In this document: positions 53,104-63,563 of the stretch, one piece after another
How the letters are laid out: each line of letters opens with the position of its first letter
Position numbering within the stretch: the first letter of the stretch is position 1
Assembly: GCF_022538115.1 (NCBI RefSeq)
Contig: NZ_JAKZAL010000002.1
Location: 310,001 to 374,000, forward strand
Reading direction: 5' to 3'
Length of the DNA: 64,000 nt
Source of the DNA: Cognataquiflexum rubidum
Lineage (GTDB): Bacteria > Bacteroidota > Bacteroidia > Cytophagales > Cyclobacteriaceae
Notes under the pieces: generated by a model
Told to the model about the DNA's origin: nothing
Databases searched by the model: none
The model's input: only the letters and a program-made list of their open reading frames with translations
Program-made: the position numbers and the translations under genes

Positions 53104-54504
53104 TACAAAAAGTGATTTGTCAGCTCCGCAGGCCTGTAACATGAAGTTGTGGAGTTCATAGTTTTTGACAAATCCTACCAAATTCTCCGATCCCGGACCA
53201 AACATGGCCAATTCGACATGGTCAGCGGAGTGGTTGCTGCCGGCCCACTGTATCGAAGTGTGTGGAGCCTGCATGGACGCCAAGGGCATAAAAGGAAGAT
53301 TTCGTGGATTGTACATACCGTCCGCACTTCTTTGGTAACTTTTTAAGATAGTTTCGGCTTCCTCCGTTTTTAAGGTGATTTTCTGATGGCTGACGATCAG
53401 GTCGATTACCTGTGCGGAAGTGTACTCCGGCGTGATCTGATTCAAAATCCATTGGTTAGAGGCTTTGGTGTCAAATAACCTTTCGAAGTTTTTATTGGCC
53501 TGATTGCTGTAAAATAGTCCCGGATTGCTGTTGCCATGGTCGGTGGTGATGACCACGAGCGTTTCTTTGTCTTTTGTCGCAAAGTCCATAGCGACGGCCA
53601 CAGCATTGTCAAAATCCACCTGATCGTAGAGTAGTGCGGCAGCGTCATTGCCGTGGGCAGCCCAATCGACTTTTCCGCCTTCCACTTGCATGACAAAGCC
53701 TTTTTGGTTTTTGCTCATAACCTCAATGGCTTTTTTGGTCATTTCGGCAAGGGAGGGGATTTCATTTTTTAGCTTTTCATTGTTTTCTCTATCCACTGCG
53801 TAAGGCAATCCGTCATCGGTAAAAACCGCCATGATCGGTTTACTTCCATCAGCCTGCATCATCTCTCTTTTGTTTCTTGCTACTTCAAAGCCCGTCTGTT
53901 TGTAAGCATCGAACAGGTCCCTTTTGTCCTGTCTTCCTTCAGCAGAAAAAAACTCAGCACCGCCTCCCATCATCACGTCAAACCTTAGCTTGAGGTATTC
54001 TTCGGCTATTTCAGGCATGGCATTTCTGCTGCCATTATTGACACAAAAAGATGCCGGAGTCGCATGGGTAATCTGAACAGTCGTCACACAGCCAACTGAT
54101 TTTCCCATAGATTTGAATTTCTGAAGGATTGGAATGGGTCTTTCTCCATTTGGGCCGACATTGAGTGCGCCGTTTTTGACACGCATGCCGCCACCCCAAG
54201 CAGAGCCGGCAGCAGCAGAATCGGTGATGAATGAATTGGCAGACGCTGTATCCATCAAGGCTCTTTTGACCATGTTTTTCTCGTAAAGGTCTATCCAATT
54301 GGAAGATCTTCCTTCTTTGTTTTTCAAAAGGATGTCTGCCATATTGAGTGTGCCTGAACTCATGCCGTCACTGACCAAAAAAATGATATTTTTGGCCTGT
54401 CCCAATTTGGGTTTTGGAGAAGACGCTAAAGTAGGGAATGAGGTGAGTGCACCCAGACCGATGGTGGTCAAAATGCCGTTTTTGAAGAAATCGCGTCTTT
54501 TCAT
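53101..54504 (-). CDS. Alkaline phosphatase with Tat-type signal
   Basis: The 467-residue enzyme belongs to the PhoA-type alkaline phosphatases. It has Asp46 in LVSDGMSSG (metal), the nucleophile Ser96 in FITDSAAAGSAWGGG, VEGGKVDWAAHGND, and TTDHGNSN. The N-terminus MKRRDFFKNGILTTIGLGAL has a twin-arginine signal, so it is probably exported folded by Tat. It releases phosphate from organic esters in the periplasm. The Na/Pi cotransporter at 10.2 kb could take up the phosphate. No Pho box was identified. Confidence 0.93.
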   Translation of the reverse strand: MKRRDFFKNGILTTIGLGALTSFPTLASSPKPKLGQAKNIIFLVSDGMSSGTLNMADILLKNKEGRSSNWIDLYEKNMVKRALMDTASANSFITDSAAAGSAWGGGMRVKNGALNVGPNGERPIPILQKFKSMGKSVGCVTTVQITHATPASFCVNNGSRNAMPEIAEEYLKLRFDVMMGGGAEFFSAEGRQDKRDLFDAYKQTGFEVARNKREMMQADGSKPIMAVFTDDGLPYAVDRENNEKLKNEIPSLAEMTKKAIEVMSKNQKGFVMQVEGGKVDWAAHGNDAAALLYDQVDFDNAVAVAMDFATKDKETLVVITTDHGNSNPGLFYSNQANKNFERLFDTKASNQWILNQITPEYTSAQVIDLIVSHQKITLKTEEAETILKSYQRSADGMYNPRNLPFMPLASMQAPHTSIQWAGSNHSADHVELAMFGPGSENLVGFVKNYELHNFMLQACGADKSLFV

Positions 54505-54702
54505 GTTGATATATGGGTTTTGATAAATGATTAGCTTAATTTTTAACCGTGTAAAATTAAACCGATTTAAATTCCAAAAAGTAAATTAAGAATTAGCTTT
54601 TTGTTATCAACCAACTTTTTAACCAAAGGCTTTATTTTTGATTAGTCTGGGAATTGCATAAAACAGTATTTTGATTTCAATGGATATTTCAATTTTAAAA
54701 TC

Positions 54703-55089
54703 ATGGTAAAAATATTGTTAAGATACTTGTTGGGGTTATTCTTTGTAATCGCCGGTTTCAACCATTTTTTGAATCCTGAGTTTTATCTTCCTTTGATTCC
54801 GGACTATTTGCCGTATCCAATATGGATCAATACGATTTCAGGGATAATGGAAATACTTCTGGGCCTGGGAGTTTTTGGGGAAAAATTCTCCAAAGTAGCC
54901 GCATGGGGAATTGTGGTCTTGTTGATTTTATTTATCCCCTCCCATATCTATTTTATTCAAATCGGCAGTTGTGTGGATGGTGGGCTTTGTGTCCCGGAAT
55001 GGATTGCCTGGATAAGACTCTTGGTTATTCACCCGATATTGGTTTTTTGGGCTTATATTTTCACAAAAAATAAGAGTTATGGCAAATAA
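54703..55089 (+). CDS. DoxX-family membrane protein
   Basis: The 128-residue protein has four membrane helices and the DoxX-type start LLGLFFVIAGFNHFLNPEFYLP, with a GIMEILLGLGVF second helix. DoxX proteins are linked to thiosulfate oxidation in archaea and to redox stress in some bacteria; this one is not specific. It overlaps the DUF2237 gene by 11 bases. Confidence 0.88.
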   Translation: MVKILLRYLLGLFFVIAGFNHFLNPEFYLPLIPDYLPYPIWINTISGIMEILLGLGVFGEKFSKVAAWGIVVLLILFIPSHIYFIQIGSCVDGGLCVPEWIAWIRLLVIHPILVFWAYIFTKNKSYGK

Positions 55090-55438
55090 CGTTTTTGGAG
55101 AGGTTTTGGCTGTTTGTAGCAATGAACCCAAGACCGGGTATTATCGAAATGGCTGCTGTGAAACCGGGCCTGATGACCTTGGTACGCATACAGTTTGTGC
55201 GGTGATGACGGAAGAATTTTTGGTTTTCAGCTATAAAAGAGGAAATGACCTCATAACCCCAAGACCTGAATATGCTTTTCCCGGCCTCAAGCCCGGTGAC
55301 AAGTGGTGTCTATGTGCCAGCAGATGGATGGAGGCGTACAAGGCTGGAGCCGCACCGTTCGTGATTTTGGAGGCAACCCACGAAAAAACATTGGATTATA
55401 TTCCTTTGGAGGAGTTGGTAAAGTTTGCTTTGGTTTAA
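55079..55438 (+). CDS. DUF2237 protein
   Basis: The 119-residue cytosolic protein matches DUF2237. It has TGYYRNGCCETGPDDLGTHTVCAVMT, then PRPEYAFPGLKPGDKWCLCASRW and an EATHEKTL ending. Conserved cysteines (CC and CLC) suggest a metal or redox role, but the family function is unknown. Its start lies inside the DoxX gene, indicating coupling. Confidence 0.92.
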   Translation: MANNVFGEVLAVCSNEPKTGYYRNGCCETGPDDLGTHTVCAVMTEEFLVFSYKRGNDLITPRPEYAFPGLKPGDKWCLCASRWMEAYKAGAAPFVILEATHEKTLDYIPLEELVKFALV

Positions 55439-55510
55439 TCCGCGCCAATAAATTGGTAACTTTGAGATAGTCATTGGCCTTAATCCTGTTTTACTTTAGA
55501 TTTTACTGAC

Positions 55511-56020
55511 ATGAAAATATCCCTGACCATCGCAATGATTTCTTTATCTATGTTTTTTTCCCGGATTTCTTTTGGACAGGAAGAAAAGGATGGAAGTAAT
55601 CATGGTGTTTTTGTGGAGTTTTTCGGAAACGGTCTCTTCTACTCTGTAAATTATGACACCCGGTTTTCAAAGAAAGTCGATGGATTGGGAGGAAAAGTGG
55701 GATTCGGATACATAGGAATAGATGGGGACCATTATTCTACTTTCCCTTTTTTGGTCAATTATTTACGCGGAAAAGAAGGGCATTATTTTGAAATGGGAGT
55801 GGGGGCAAATTATTTGGTTGCTGATTACAAAAATGGGAGTGGCGTTATTGGCAGCCCCGAAATAGCCAAATGGGAGGGATGGTCCGGTAACATGAGTTTG
55901 GGATATCGGTATCAGCCTGTCGATGGTGGGCTTTTATTCAGAGCCGGGATCACGCCGATGTTTAGAAAAGGGGAATTCAGACCCTTTTGGCCTCAGATTT
56001 CGGTCGGTTATGCTTTTTGA
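55511..56020 (+). CDS. Secreted beta-barrel-like protein of unknown function
   Basis: The 169-residue protein has a signal peptide (to SFGQ, about residue 23). The mature part of repeated amphipathic strands (GGKVGFGYIGIDGD, FEMGVGANYLVADY, GNMSLGYRYQPV) ends in VGYAF, the usual terminal aromatic of an outer-membrane barrel. No family is recognised. It converges with proA. Confidence 0.6.
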   Translation: MKISLTIAMISLSMFFSRISFGQEEKDGSNHGVFVEFFGNGLFYSVNYDTRFSKKVDGLGGKVGFGYIGIDGDHYSTFPFLVNYLRGKEGHYFEMGVGANYLVADYKNGSGVIGSPEIAKWEGWSGNMSLGYRYQPVDGGLLFRAGITPMFRKGEFRPFWPQISVGYAF

Positions 56021-56050
56021 AAGTTGGCTTTTGAAGATACAATCAGCGTA

Positions 56051-57292
56051 TTATTCGCGTATTTGTCCATCACCTTTGATTACCCACTTGTAGCTGCACA
56101 GTTCATTGAGGGCCATTGGTCCTCTGGCGTGAAGTTTTTGTGTGCTGATCCCAATCTCCGCCCCGAGTCCAAACTGGTTACCATCTGTAAATGCGGTAGA
56201 GGCATTGGCATAGACAGCCGCTGCATCGACGGATTTGAGAAATAGATCGATGTTGGTTGGGTTTTCGGAAATAATGGCTTCACTATGTTTGGAGCTGTAT
56301 TGTGCGATGTGGTCCATGGCTTCTTCCAGATTTGAGACTGTTTTGATGGACATTTTCAGGGATAAAAACTCTGTTCCAAAATGTTCTTCACGCGCTTTTT
56401 CTACCAAAGGATGGTTGGATATCCAAGGAAATGAAGCTTGATCTGCAAAAATGGTCACTCCTGCAGATAGAAGTTTTTCAACCAATTCAGGCAAATCAGT
56501 TAGCCTGTCCCGGTGGATAATCAGACAATCCAAACTGTTGCAGACACTGGGACGTCGGGTTTTGGAATTGAAGATGATAGCCTTTCCTTTTTCTAGATCT
56601 GCCGATTCATCAAAATAAGTATGTACAATCCCTGCCCCGGTCTCGATGACTGGAACTTTTGAATTTTGTCTCACAAAATCAATCAATCCCTGACTACCTC
56701 TCGGGATAATCACATCCACAAAATCTACCGCTTCAAGTAATGCTTTGGTGGCCCCCCGATCCGGAGGAAGGAGTTGAAAAGCCTCTGTTGGCAATCCGTT
56801 TTCTTCCAAGGCGCGATGGATAAGGGACATAATTGCCCGATTGGAATGGTCAGCATCTGAGCCCCCTTTGAGGATTAGGCCGTTTCCCGATTTGAGCGCT
56901 AGGGCAAAAACATCGAAAGTCACATTTGGCCTTGCTTCATAAATCACCCCCAACACCCCAAGCGGGACGGTGATTTTTTTGAGGCTCAACCTGTTGGGAA
57001 GGATTTTTTCTTCAATAATTTTGTCAAGAGGGGACGGAAGATTTTTGATCTGGGTCAATTCTTCACAAATGGCTTTAATCCTTTCTTCCGTGAGTTTTAA
57101 TCTGTCGTATTTGGGATCATTGGTGTCCATCAGTGCCAAGTCTTTGGCGTTCTCTGCCAAAATGAATGGTATTTGAGCTAGGCTAATCCGAACCAAAGAA
57201 GACAATGCATTTTGAATGGCAGTTTCATCTACAGCCATCAGTTTTCTGGATGCCGATTTGACTTTTTTGAAAATGAGGTTATAATCAGCCAT
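56051..57292 (-). CDS. proA: Glutamate-5-semialdehyde dehydrogenase
   Basis: ProA reduces gamma-glutamyl phosphate to glutamate semialdehyde with NADPH, the second step of proline synthesis. The 413-residue protein has the family motifs [36 protein letters not shown], and the catalytic Cys in [12 protein letters not shown]. The frame is open to 57415, but ATG 57292 matches the family start ([10 protein letters not shown]) and overlaps the proB stop by 8 bases. Confidence 0.96.
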   Translation of the reverse strand: MADYNLIFKKVKSASRKLMAVDETAIQNALSSLVRISLAQIPFILAENAKDLALMDTNDPKYDRLKLTEERIKAICEELTQIKNLPSPLDKIIEEKILPNRLSLKKITVPLGVLGVIYEARPNVTFDVFALALKSGNGLILKGGSDADHSNRAIMSLIHRALEENGLPTEAFQLLPPDRGATKALLEAVDFVDVIIPRGSQGLIDFVRQNSKVPVIETGAGIVHTYFDESADLEKGKAIIFNSKTRRPSVCNSLDCLIIHRDRLTDLPELVEKLLSAGVTIFADQASFPWISNHPLVEKAREEHFGTEFLSLKMSIKTVSNLEEAMDHIAQYSSKHSEAIISENPTNIDLFLKSVDAAAVYANASTAFTDGNQFGLGAEIGISTQKLHARGPMALNELCSYKWVIKGDGQIRE

Positions 57293-58370
57293 TTTGAAAC
57301 AGATAGAGGTAATCGTAATGGATAAAAGGTTTTTGGTTTTTCTGACCGATTTTTTCCTGAACAAGAGGGGAGGGGTATTCTGCTTTGCCAAGTCCGATTT
57401 TTGCGCCTTTTTCATCGGTAATCCGGATGATATCTCCCTTAGAGAAATCCCCTTTGACGGAAATAACCCCTATCGGCAAAAGGCTGCTGATCTTATTCGA
57501 AGTCAAGGCAATGCTTGCGCCTTCATTGATCACCACCTCGCCTTTGAAATATTGGTCTCCATGTGCCAGCCATTTTTTAGGGCTATGTTTTCTCGGATTG
57601 GGTTCGAAGAAGGTGGAGGGTGCTTTTTGGTTGAAAATATCCAACAGGATGTTTTCTTTCTTTCCATTTGCAATCCAAACCTGAATCCCCAATTCTGCTG
57701 CTTTTTTGGCCATACTGGTCTTGGTGAGCATTCCTCCGCGCCCAAAAGAGGATTTGACAGGGCTTATAACCTCACCAAGGTCTGGTAATTTGTTTCCAAT
57801 TAAATGGATCAGTTTGGACTCCGGAAGGGATGGGTTTCCATCAAATATTCCGTCTACATTGGTAAGTAAAACCATGCTGTCGGCATTCACCATGGCAGCG
57901 GTCAGGGAGGCCAATTCATCATTGTCGGTAAACATCAACTCGGTGATGGCCACTGTATCATTTTCATTGATCACCGGAACTATTCCTTGTGAAATCAGGC
58001 CGAGGAGGCAATTTCTCATGTTCAGATAATGCTTCCGATCCCTAAAATCCTCCTTGGTTACCAAGATCTGGGAAATGGTAATATCATGCTTTTTAAATAG
58101 TCCTTTGTAGGTATTGATCAGTTCAATCTGCCCGTTTGATGCCCATATCTGTTTTTTCAATATGGGGTCTGTTTTTTCAGGCAGGGCGATTTCCCCTCTT
58201 CCAAAAGCCACAGCGCCCGATGAAACCAACAGCACTTTGATGCCTTCAGATTTTAAGGAGGCAATCTGCGTCACCAAGGCATCCATCCTTTCCCTATCAG
58301 GATGACCGCCATCTTTTGTCAGGACGTTGGATCCGATTTTGATTACAAGGATTTTGGGTTTTTGTAACAT
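57285..58370 (-). CDS. proB: Glutamate 5-kinase
   Basis: ProB phosphorylates glutamate, the first step of proline synthesis, and is normally inhibited by proline. The 361-residue protein has an amino-acid-kinase domain (about 1-260: [48 protein letters not shown]) and a C-terminal PUA domain (about 275-355). The length equals the two-domain form of E. coli. It is the first gene of a proBA operon with a Bacteroidota-type promoter upstream. Confidence 0.96.
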   Translation of the reverse strand: MLQKPKILVIKIGSNVLTKDGGHPDRERMDALVTQIASLKSEGIKVLLVSSGAVAFGRGEIALPEKTDPILKKQIWASNGQIELINTYKGLFKKHDITISQILVTKEDFRDRKHYLNMRNCLLGLISQGIVPVINENDTVAITELMFTDNDELASLTAAMVNADSMVLLTNVDGIFDGNPSLPESKLIHLIGNKLPDLGEVISPVKSSFGRGGMLTKTSMAKKAAELGIQVWIANGKKENILLDIFNQKAPSTFFEPNPRKHSPKKWLAHGDQYFKGEVVINEGASIALTSNKISSLLPIGVISVKGDFSKGDIIRITDEKGAKIGLGKAEYPSPLVQEKIGQKNQKPFIHYDYLYLFQNG

Positions 58371-58397
58371 AACCTATGTGCTGTTGCCATTATGTTA

Positions 58398-58429
58398 CAA
58401 TATTAGCCTTTATGTTGACTGTTTTCAAA
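58398..58429 (-). promoter_or_regulatory. Probable Bacteroidota sigma-ABfr promoter for proBA
   Basis: On the minus strand TTTG (58429-58426) is followed after 20 bases by TAATATTG (58405-58398). The Bacteroidota consensus is TTTG near -33 and TAnnTTTG near -7. It lies about 28 bases upstream of the proB start. Confidence 0.45.
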
Positions 58430-58454
58430 AGAAAGTATGCGAATGTCGTCAAAA

Positions 58455-58484
58455 CAAAAAATCCTGCCCTAATAGGCAGGATTT
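58455..58484 (-). terminator. Intrinsic terminator after T9SS repeat protein
   Basis: AAATCCTGCC (58459-58468), a 6-base loop and GGCAGGATTT (58475-58484) form a 10-bp stem. On the minus strand the T-run TTTTTTG follows. It lies 27 bases after the stop of the large gene. Confidence 0.85.
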
Positions 58485-58511
58485 AGTCAATAAACATGAA
58501 AAAAAGATTTT

Positions 58512-61500
58512 TTAATTAATCACCACCTTTTTGGTTTCCCAATGGTAGTTATTCTTGATTTTGATTAGGTACAATCCTTTTGGAAGTGAAGATAAATCCA
58601 TTTCCACAAGCCTTCCGGAAATGCCTTTTACTGTTCTTACTATTTGACCCTGATTATCCAGCACCATGATTTCGGCTTCCTCCATGTTTGTGTTTTGGGA
58701 AAGGACTTTCACAATGCCGGTAGAAGGGTTTGGATATACTTTGTATTCAATAGTTTCCTTGTTTGTCTGCAAGGTGACACCCACGACTTTGAAGGTCTCA
58801 CTGGTTCCGTCATAATCCGTCTGTGTCAATCTGTAAAATTGTCTACCAAAAACCGGACTTTCGTCGATAAAGTCATAGAACAAAATAATATCAGAATCTC
58901 CCGCGCCTGGAATAATACCGATCGGGGACCAAGTGCTTCCATCCAGAGACTTCTCCAAGGTGAAAAACGCATTGTTTTTTTCCATCGCCGTAGACCAGGA
59001 TACTTTGATTTTTTCATCTTCAGTTATCACGGCAGTAAAGGAGAGAAGCTCGATTGGTAGGATTCTGAACGACTGGGACAAAGTAAATATACCAGGGGAA
59101 AAACCAGGAACTGCCGTTTGGTTGCGGACACTTCCGGTGCTGGCATTTCCTGAAAGCGCATCCTGACCTAAATCTATCCATTGGGATCCATCCCATTGGG
59201 TTACCATAAATTCATTGTAATCATCTATCGGGCAGGTTCTATCCGATGACCAAGTCATGGTCAGCACAGGAATGGCAGTGGAGTTTGTGTTATCAAGTTC
59301 CCAATATTCACATTCGTTGACAATTCCGATAGTGGGTTCTTTGCTTTCCCTGTCATAGGGAATGTCATCTGGATTGACATGGAAATATCTTCCCGTAAAA
59401 TGCTGGGTGGCAGCTCCACCCAATGCAGAGGTTGTGAGAGGAGCATAAAACCCATCATTTCCAAAAGGGTATGTGAAGGCAGTATTACCCACTTTACGTA
59501 TTCTTCCGTTGACATGAGAGGCATTTGATCCTCCTGTTACAATAGAACCGGAAGGAAAAGTCAGAAGGTTTTCATCGTTATTGATGATTCCACCGATGAG
59601 TTCAAGTGATATTGGTATGGATATGGGGTCAGATAATTCAAGAGTTCCTGTTCCATTCATCCTTACCCTTCTTAAAACTGGGATTAAGGTTCCATCTGTC
59701 AGAAGATTTTGTGCAGTGCTTCCATTGATTTCCACCGTTCCTGTACCGAGACCAAATGTCAATACAGTATTGGAAAGCGCTGTTGAAATATCCCCGGCAA
59801 AAGTACTGACGTTGTTAAAGGCAGGTTCGATGGCTCCCGTTGAATTTTTGGCAAAAGTCACATCGCCAAGAAATGTGTCTCCCACTCCCACAGCTGGACT
59901 TGCAGTCCTTATTCTTCCTGTTCCATTATTGACCAAAGTGAAATCCCCAAAGGTATTTCCACCCATCCAATCATTGGTTGTAGTTCCATTTTTGATCATG
60001 GTAGTCAATGTTCCCGGATTGGTACTGAAGCTGTTTCCACCGTTGTTGAGTTGAATACCGGTGAATGCAGTAAAGGTGTTGTTATCCGGGAATGCATTGC
60101 CATTATCAATGGTGATTCCACCGGTTCCTGTTGAGAAGGTGTTATTTCCGGCTACCGTATTGTTACCGGCAATCAGCATAGTGGTGCCTGCGGTGAAGGT
60201 ATTTGTTCCTGAAAAGGCATTGGTGTTAGAAATGGCGATGGAGGTGGCTGCGGTAAAAGTATCATTTCCGGGAAATGAGCTGTTGTTCAAAATTGAAATC
60301 AAACCTGCGGAGTTGAAAGTATCATCTCCTGCAAATACGCTTCCATTTTGTAATGTAATGGCACCTGAAAGGGTTGTTATCCCAATATCTCCATTGAAGG
60401 TACTAGCTGAAGCAGAAAAGGTATTCATCGAAAAATCCCCATTCGGAGCAGAGGAAAGTTGCGAAAAATTATTTACGGTCAAAGTATTTCCTACAGTATA
60501 ATCTGTCGTCAACAATCCGCCTGAGACCAACGTGCTTGTTCCTCCGTTGATGCCAAAATTCATTGTACCTCCTGCATTGAGGTTATTGATCGTGACATTG
60601 TCTCCAAACAAATTGGTGCCTGCTCTTGCGATTTCGAAGGTATTTGTTCCATTGTTTATAAATGTACTGGTACCTGCAAAGGTGTCTCCAAGAGTATTTG
60701 CTAGTCTCAATAAATTGTTGGAGTTATTGACTATGGTCGCAGGTCCAAAGGTGTTTCCTCCCTGAAGGACAAGATTGTTAGGTGAATTGTCAGTCAAAAA
60801 TAAAGTTCCAAATGTATTTCCTGGACCCCAAGTCACATTTGCTCCTCCATTCCTTGTCAAAATAGTAGTGTTGCCCGGATTGCTAAATAGGTTGCCTCCT
60901 GTAGCCATATTCATCTGACCTGCGGAAATGAAAGAGTTGTTTCTTGCAAATGTATTTGCCCCTAGGAAAGTGATGGTAGTCGCATTGACTGTGAAATCTC
61001 CCTGAAAGCTACTGTTTTGTGATTCAAAAGTCACCGGGTTAAAGACGCTGTTTGGAACCGGAGTGGCTTGTGTAAACCTCCTGACGTTTAAGGTCCCCGA
61101 ATTGAAGTTGGTGGTGGTCAGGGCGCCATTGGTCTGGACTGAAGTTCCGTTTTGGGCTGTGGTCCCACCAAACCTCATTGTTCCTGCTGCATTGTTGTCA
61201 ATCGTTATCTGATCTGCAAAAGTGGAATTGCCATTGTATGCGATATCAAAAATATCCGGTCCATTATTTATAAAAGTACTTGTACCTAGGAAAGTATCGC
61301 CGTTTGTATTTGCCAATCTTAAAAGCCCGCCTGCGGAGTTATTGGTAATATGCACAGGGCCGAAAGTGTTTCCGCCAAACCATGCATCATCTGTGTTTGA
61401 TGCCGGACCTTTTACAAAAGTTGAATTATTGCCGGGAACAGTGCTGAAAAAATTTGAACCACTCATTACAATCCGGGCATTGGCATTGAAAATATTCGTT

Positions 61501-63563
61501 CCGTCATACCGGTTGGAGCCGGTAAAGGTCATAGTTCCAGTTCCGGTTGTATTGACCGCAAAATCCCCTAAAAACGAGCTGTTGGCTGAGGTAAATGTTA
61601 CGGTATTGAATACAGGGCCGTTTGGAGCATTGGTCAATTGGGTGAAATTATTGATTTCTAGTACGTTTGAAGCTGCGAAATCTGCGGTTACCAATCCTCC
61701 TGTTTGAAGTACCGAAGTACCTCCTAATTCTCCGAATCTTACCTCCCCACCGGGAGCCGAATTATTTATTGTTATTTCTTGGGCAAAAGTATTTGCTCCC
61801 CTGTATGCGATGTCCATGTAGGCGGTTCCATTGTTTTGGAAAGTTACCGGTCCATTAAAAGTGTCTCCTATGGTATTCGCAAACCTTAAATTGGTATTTG
61901 AATTATTGGTAATCAAAGTATTTCCATTAAAGGTATTTCCGCCTTGCATGGTAAGGGCATTCGCGGAATTGTCAGTTAAAGAAAGGTTTCCGAAAGTATT
62001 ACCCGGACCCCAGGTTATCCCTCCGCCACCATTTCTGATCATGGTGGTGGCATTGATGGGTGAGCTAAAAGTATTTCCGCCAGCAGTCATGGTAATTTGA
62101 CCCGCTGAAATAAAAGAATTATTCCCCTCAAAAATATTGGCATTGGTAAAAGTCATGTTACCTGAGGTAGTCACAGAAAAGTCGCCCAAAAAGTTATTGT
62201 TTGCCGAAGTAAAAGTTACCGTATTGAAATTTCCGTTTGGAGCATTCGTCAATTGAGTAAAATTATTGATTTCAAGAATATTGCAAACTGCAAACCCTGT
62301 GGTAACCAAACCTCCTGTTTGCAGCACCGAAGTTCCTCCTACTTCACCAATTCTTACCTCTCCCCCTGGAGAAGAATTGTTTATAGTAACCTGTTGAGCA
62401 AAAGTATTGGTACCATTGTAGGAAATATCCATAAATGCTGTTCCATTGTTCTGAAAGGTGGCAAATCCATTATAGGTGTCTCCTGTCACTGATGCCATTC
62501 TAAAGTTGGAGTTGGTATTGTTGGTAATGAACAAATCACCATTAAAAGTATTACCACCATTCCAGTAGAAAAATCCAGGGGCATTATCTGTAAAGTTAAG
62601 ATTGCCGAAAGTATTTCCTCCAGCCCAAGTAGAGTTCCCGCCGGCATTTCGTGTAAAGTTGGTGGTTCCCCCGGGATTGCTGAATGAGTTATTGCCGGTC
62701 AGCATGTTCATTCCATTTCCTGCAATAAATGTATTGTTTCCGGCAAAGGTATTGTTGCCATTGAAATTGATAGCTCCCGTTGTAGTGACTTGAAAATCAC
62801 CCAAAAAGGTACTGTTGGCAGCAGAAAATGATGTTAAAGTGAAAGGAGGGTGTGCGACGTTCATCGCTTGAGTCAAGTTATTGACTACCAAAGTTCCGAT
62901 AAATCCCGATGTGGCCAATCCGCCGGTAACAAGCGTTGATGTACCCCCGCCGGCACCAAAATTTATTTGGCCAGTGGCACTGGTATTGTTAATAATGATG
63001 CTGTTGATGGAGTTGGTCCCATTAAATGACATTTCAATATTCCCTGTCCCATTTTTATTTACTATCAATGAACCATTAAATGTATCCCCATTCGTATTTG
63101 CAAAGCGAAGCCTATCATTATCAGTATTGGTAATTATTGTCGGACCATTGAAAGTGTTGTTGCCTGGTAGGTCATTATTTACTCCTCCCGTTTTGGTTAT
63201 AGTTATATTCCCATTGAATACCACATTCGCAATTGAATTGAAATTAGTGGCGCTAAGTCCTCCGTTTGCAATTGTCCCGCCTGTAATAGCACTGTTCCTG
63301 ACTGTCAATACATTTCCGTCCAAGGTTAGGGTACCACCACTCATGGTCAAATCCCTCATGGTAATGTTGCCGGAAAGCGTTGGCTGGAATGTCCCCGCAC
63401 CGTTGATAATGGCATCTTCAGCATTGGTATTCGGAACATTCGCCGGAGTCCAGTTGGCAGCGGTGTTCCAATCAGAACTTACGCTTCCATTCCAAGTGAT
63501 TTGGGCAAAACCCGAGGAAAAGGTTGCCACAAAAAGAATTGAAAACAGTAAAATTTTTTTCAT
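58512..63563 (-). CDS. Large T9SS-exported repeat protein
   Basis: The 1683-residue protein has a signal peptide (to GFAQ, residue 21) and a WNGSVSSDWNTAANW start that is common in Bacteroidota secreted proteins. From about residue 140 to 1250 there are about five imperfect repeats of roughly 200 residues, each with a GDTF/YxG box (near 159, 361, 566, 755, 959 and, more divergent, 1228). Residues 1076-1183 hold shorter units of about 22 residues. A beta-rich region with CEYWELD follows (about 1370-1500), then a fibronectin-like segment and a type A T9SS sorting domain (YPNPSTGIVKV... to the C-terminus). It is likely a surface or secreted beta-helix adhesin or matrix protein; the ligand is unknown. 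Confidence 0.88.
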   Translation of the reverse strand: MKKILLFSILFVATFSSGFAQITWNGSVSSDWNTAANWTPANVPNTNAEDAIINGAGTFQPTLSGNITMRDLTMSGGTLTLDGNVLTVRNSAITGGTIANGGLSATNFNSIANVVFNGNITITKTGGVNNDLPGNNTFNGPTIITNTDNDRLRFANTNGDTFNGSLIVNKNGTGNIEMSFNGTNSINSIIINNTSATGQINFGAGGGTSTLVTGGLATSGFIGTLVVNNLTQAMNVAHPPFTLTSFSAANSTFLGDFQVTTTGAINFNGNNTFAGNNTFIAGNGMNMLTGNNSFSNPGGTTNFTRNAGGNSTWAGGNTFGNLNFTDNAPGFFYWNGGNTFNGDLFITNNTNSNFRMASVTGDTYNGFATFQNNGTAFMDISYNGTNTFAQQVTINNSSPGGEVRIGEVGGTSVLQTGGLVTTGFAVCNILEINNFTQLTNAPNGNFNTVTFTSANNNFLGDFSVTTSGNMTFTNANIFEGNNSFISAGQITMTAGGNTFSSPINATTMIRNGGGGITWGPGNTFGNLSLTDNSANALTMQGGNTFNGNTLITNNSNTNLRFANTIGDTFNGPVTFQNNGTAYMDIAYRGANTFAQEITINNSAPGGEVRFGELGGTSVLQTGGLVTADFAASNVLEINNFTQLTNAPNGPVFNTVTFTSANSSFLGDFAVNTTGTGTMTFTGSNRYDGTNIFNANARIVMSGSNFFSTVPGNNSTFVKGPASNTDDAWFGGNTFGPVHITNNSAGGLLRLANTNGDTFLGTSTFINNGPDIFDIAYNGNSTFADQITIDNNAAGTMRFGGTTAQNGTSVQTNGALTTTNFNSGTLNVRRFTQATPVPNSVFNPVTFESQNSSFQGDFTVNATTITFLGANTFARNNSFISAGQMNMATGGNLFSNPGNTTILTRNGGANVTWGPGNTFGTLFLTDNSPNNLVLQGGNTFGPATIVNNSNNLLRLANTLGDTFAGTSTFINNGTNTFEIARAGTNLFGDNVTINNLNAGGTMNFGINGGTSTLVSGGLLTTDYTVGNTLTVNNFSQLSSAPNGDFSMNTFSASASTFNGDIGITTLSGAITLQNGSVFAGDDTFNSAGLISILNNSSFPGNDTFTAATSIAISNTNAFSGTNTFTAGTTMLIAGNNTVAGNNTFSTGTGGITIDNGNAFPDNNTFTAFTGIQLNNGGNSFSTNPGTLTTMIKNGTTTNDWMGGNTFGDFTLVNNGTGRIRTASPAVGVGDTFLGDVTFAKNSTGAIEPAFNNVSTFAGDISTALSNTVLTFGLGTGTVEINGSTAQNLLTDGTLIPVLRRVRMNGTGTLELSDPISIPISLELIGGIINNDENLLTFPSGSIVTGGSNASHVNGRIRKVGNTAFTYPFGNDGFYAPLTTSALGGAATQHFTGRYFHVNPDDIPYDRESKEPTIGIVNECEYWELDNTNSTAIPVLTMTWSSDRTCPIDDYNEFMVTQWDGSQWIDLGQDALSGNASTGSVRNQTAVPGFSPGIFTLSQSFRILPIELLSFTAVITEDEKIKVSWSTAMEKNNAFFTLEKSLDGSTWSPIGIIPGAGDSDIILFYDFIDESPVFGRQFYRLTQTDYDGTSETFKVVGVTLQTNKETIEYKVYPNPSTGIVKVLSQNTNMEEAEIMVLDNQGQIVRTVKGISGRLVEMDLSSLPKGLYLIKIKNNYHWETKKVVIN
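59816..63149 (-). repeat. About five coding repeats of roughly 600 bp in the T9SS protein
   Basis: The encoded GDTF/YxG boxes are spaced 202, 205, 189, 204 and 269 residues apart. Repeats two and three (about residues 340-730) are closest: TQLTNAPNG, GGTSVLQTGGLVT and FQNNGTA recur nearly unchanged. Boundaries are approximate. Confidence 0.75.
60017..60338 (-). repeat. Five short repeats of about 22 residues in the T9SS protein
   Basis: Residues about 1076-1183 read as VFAGDDTFNSAGLISI, FPGNDTFTAATSIAI, FSGTNTFTAGTTMLI, VAGNNTFSTGTGGITI and FPDNNTFTAFTGIQL, each followed by N/S-rich turns. Such units fit turns of a right-handed beta helix. Confidence 0.75.
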
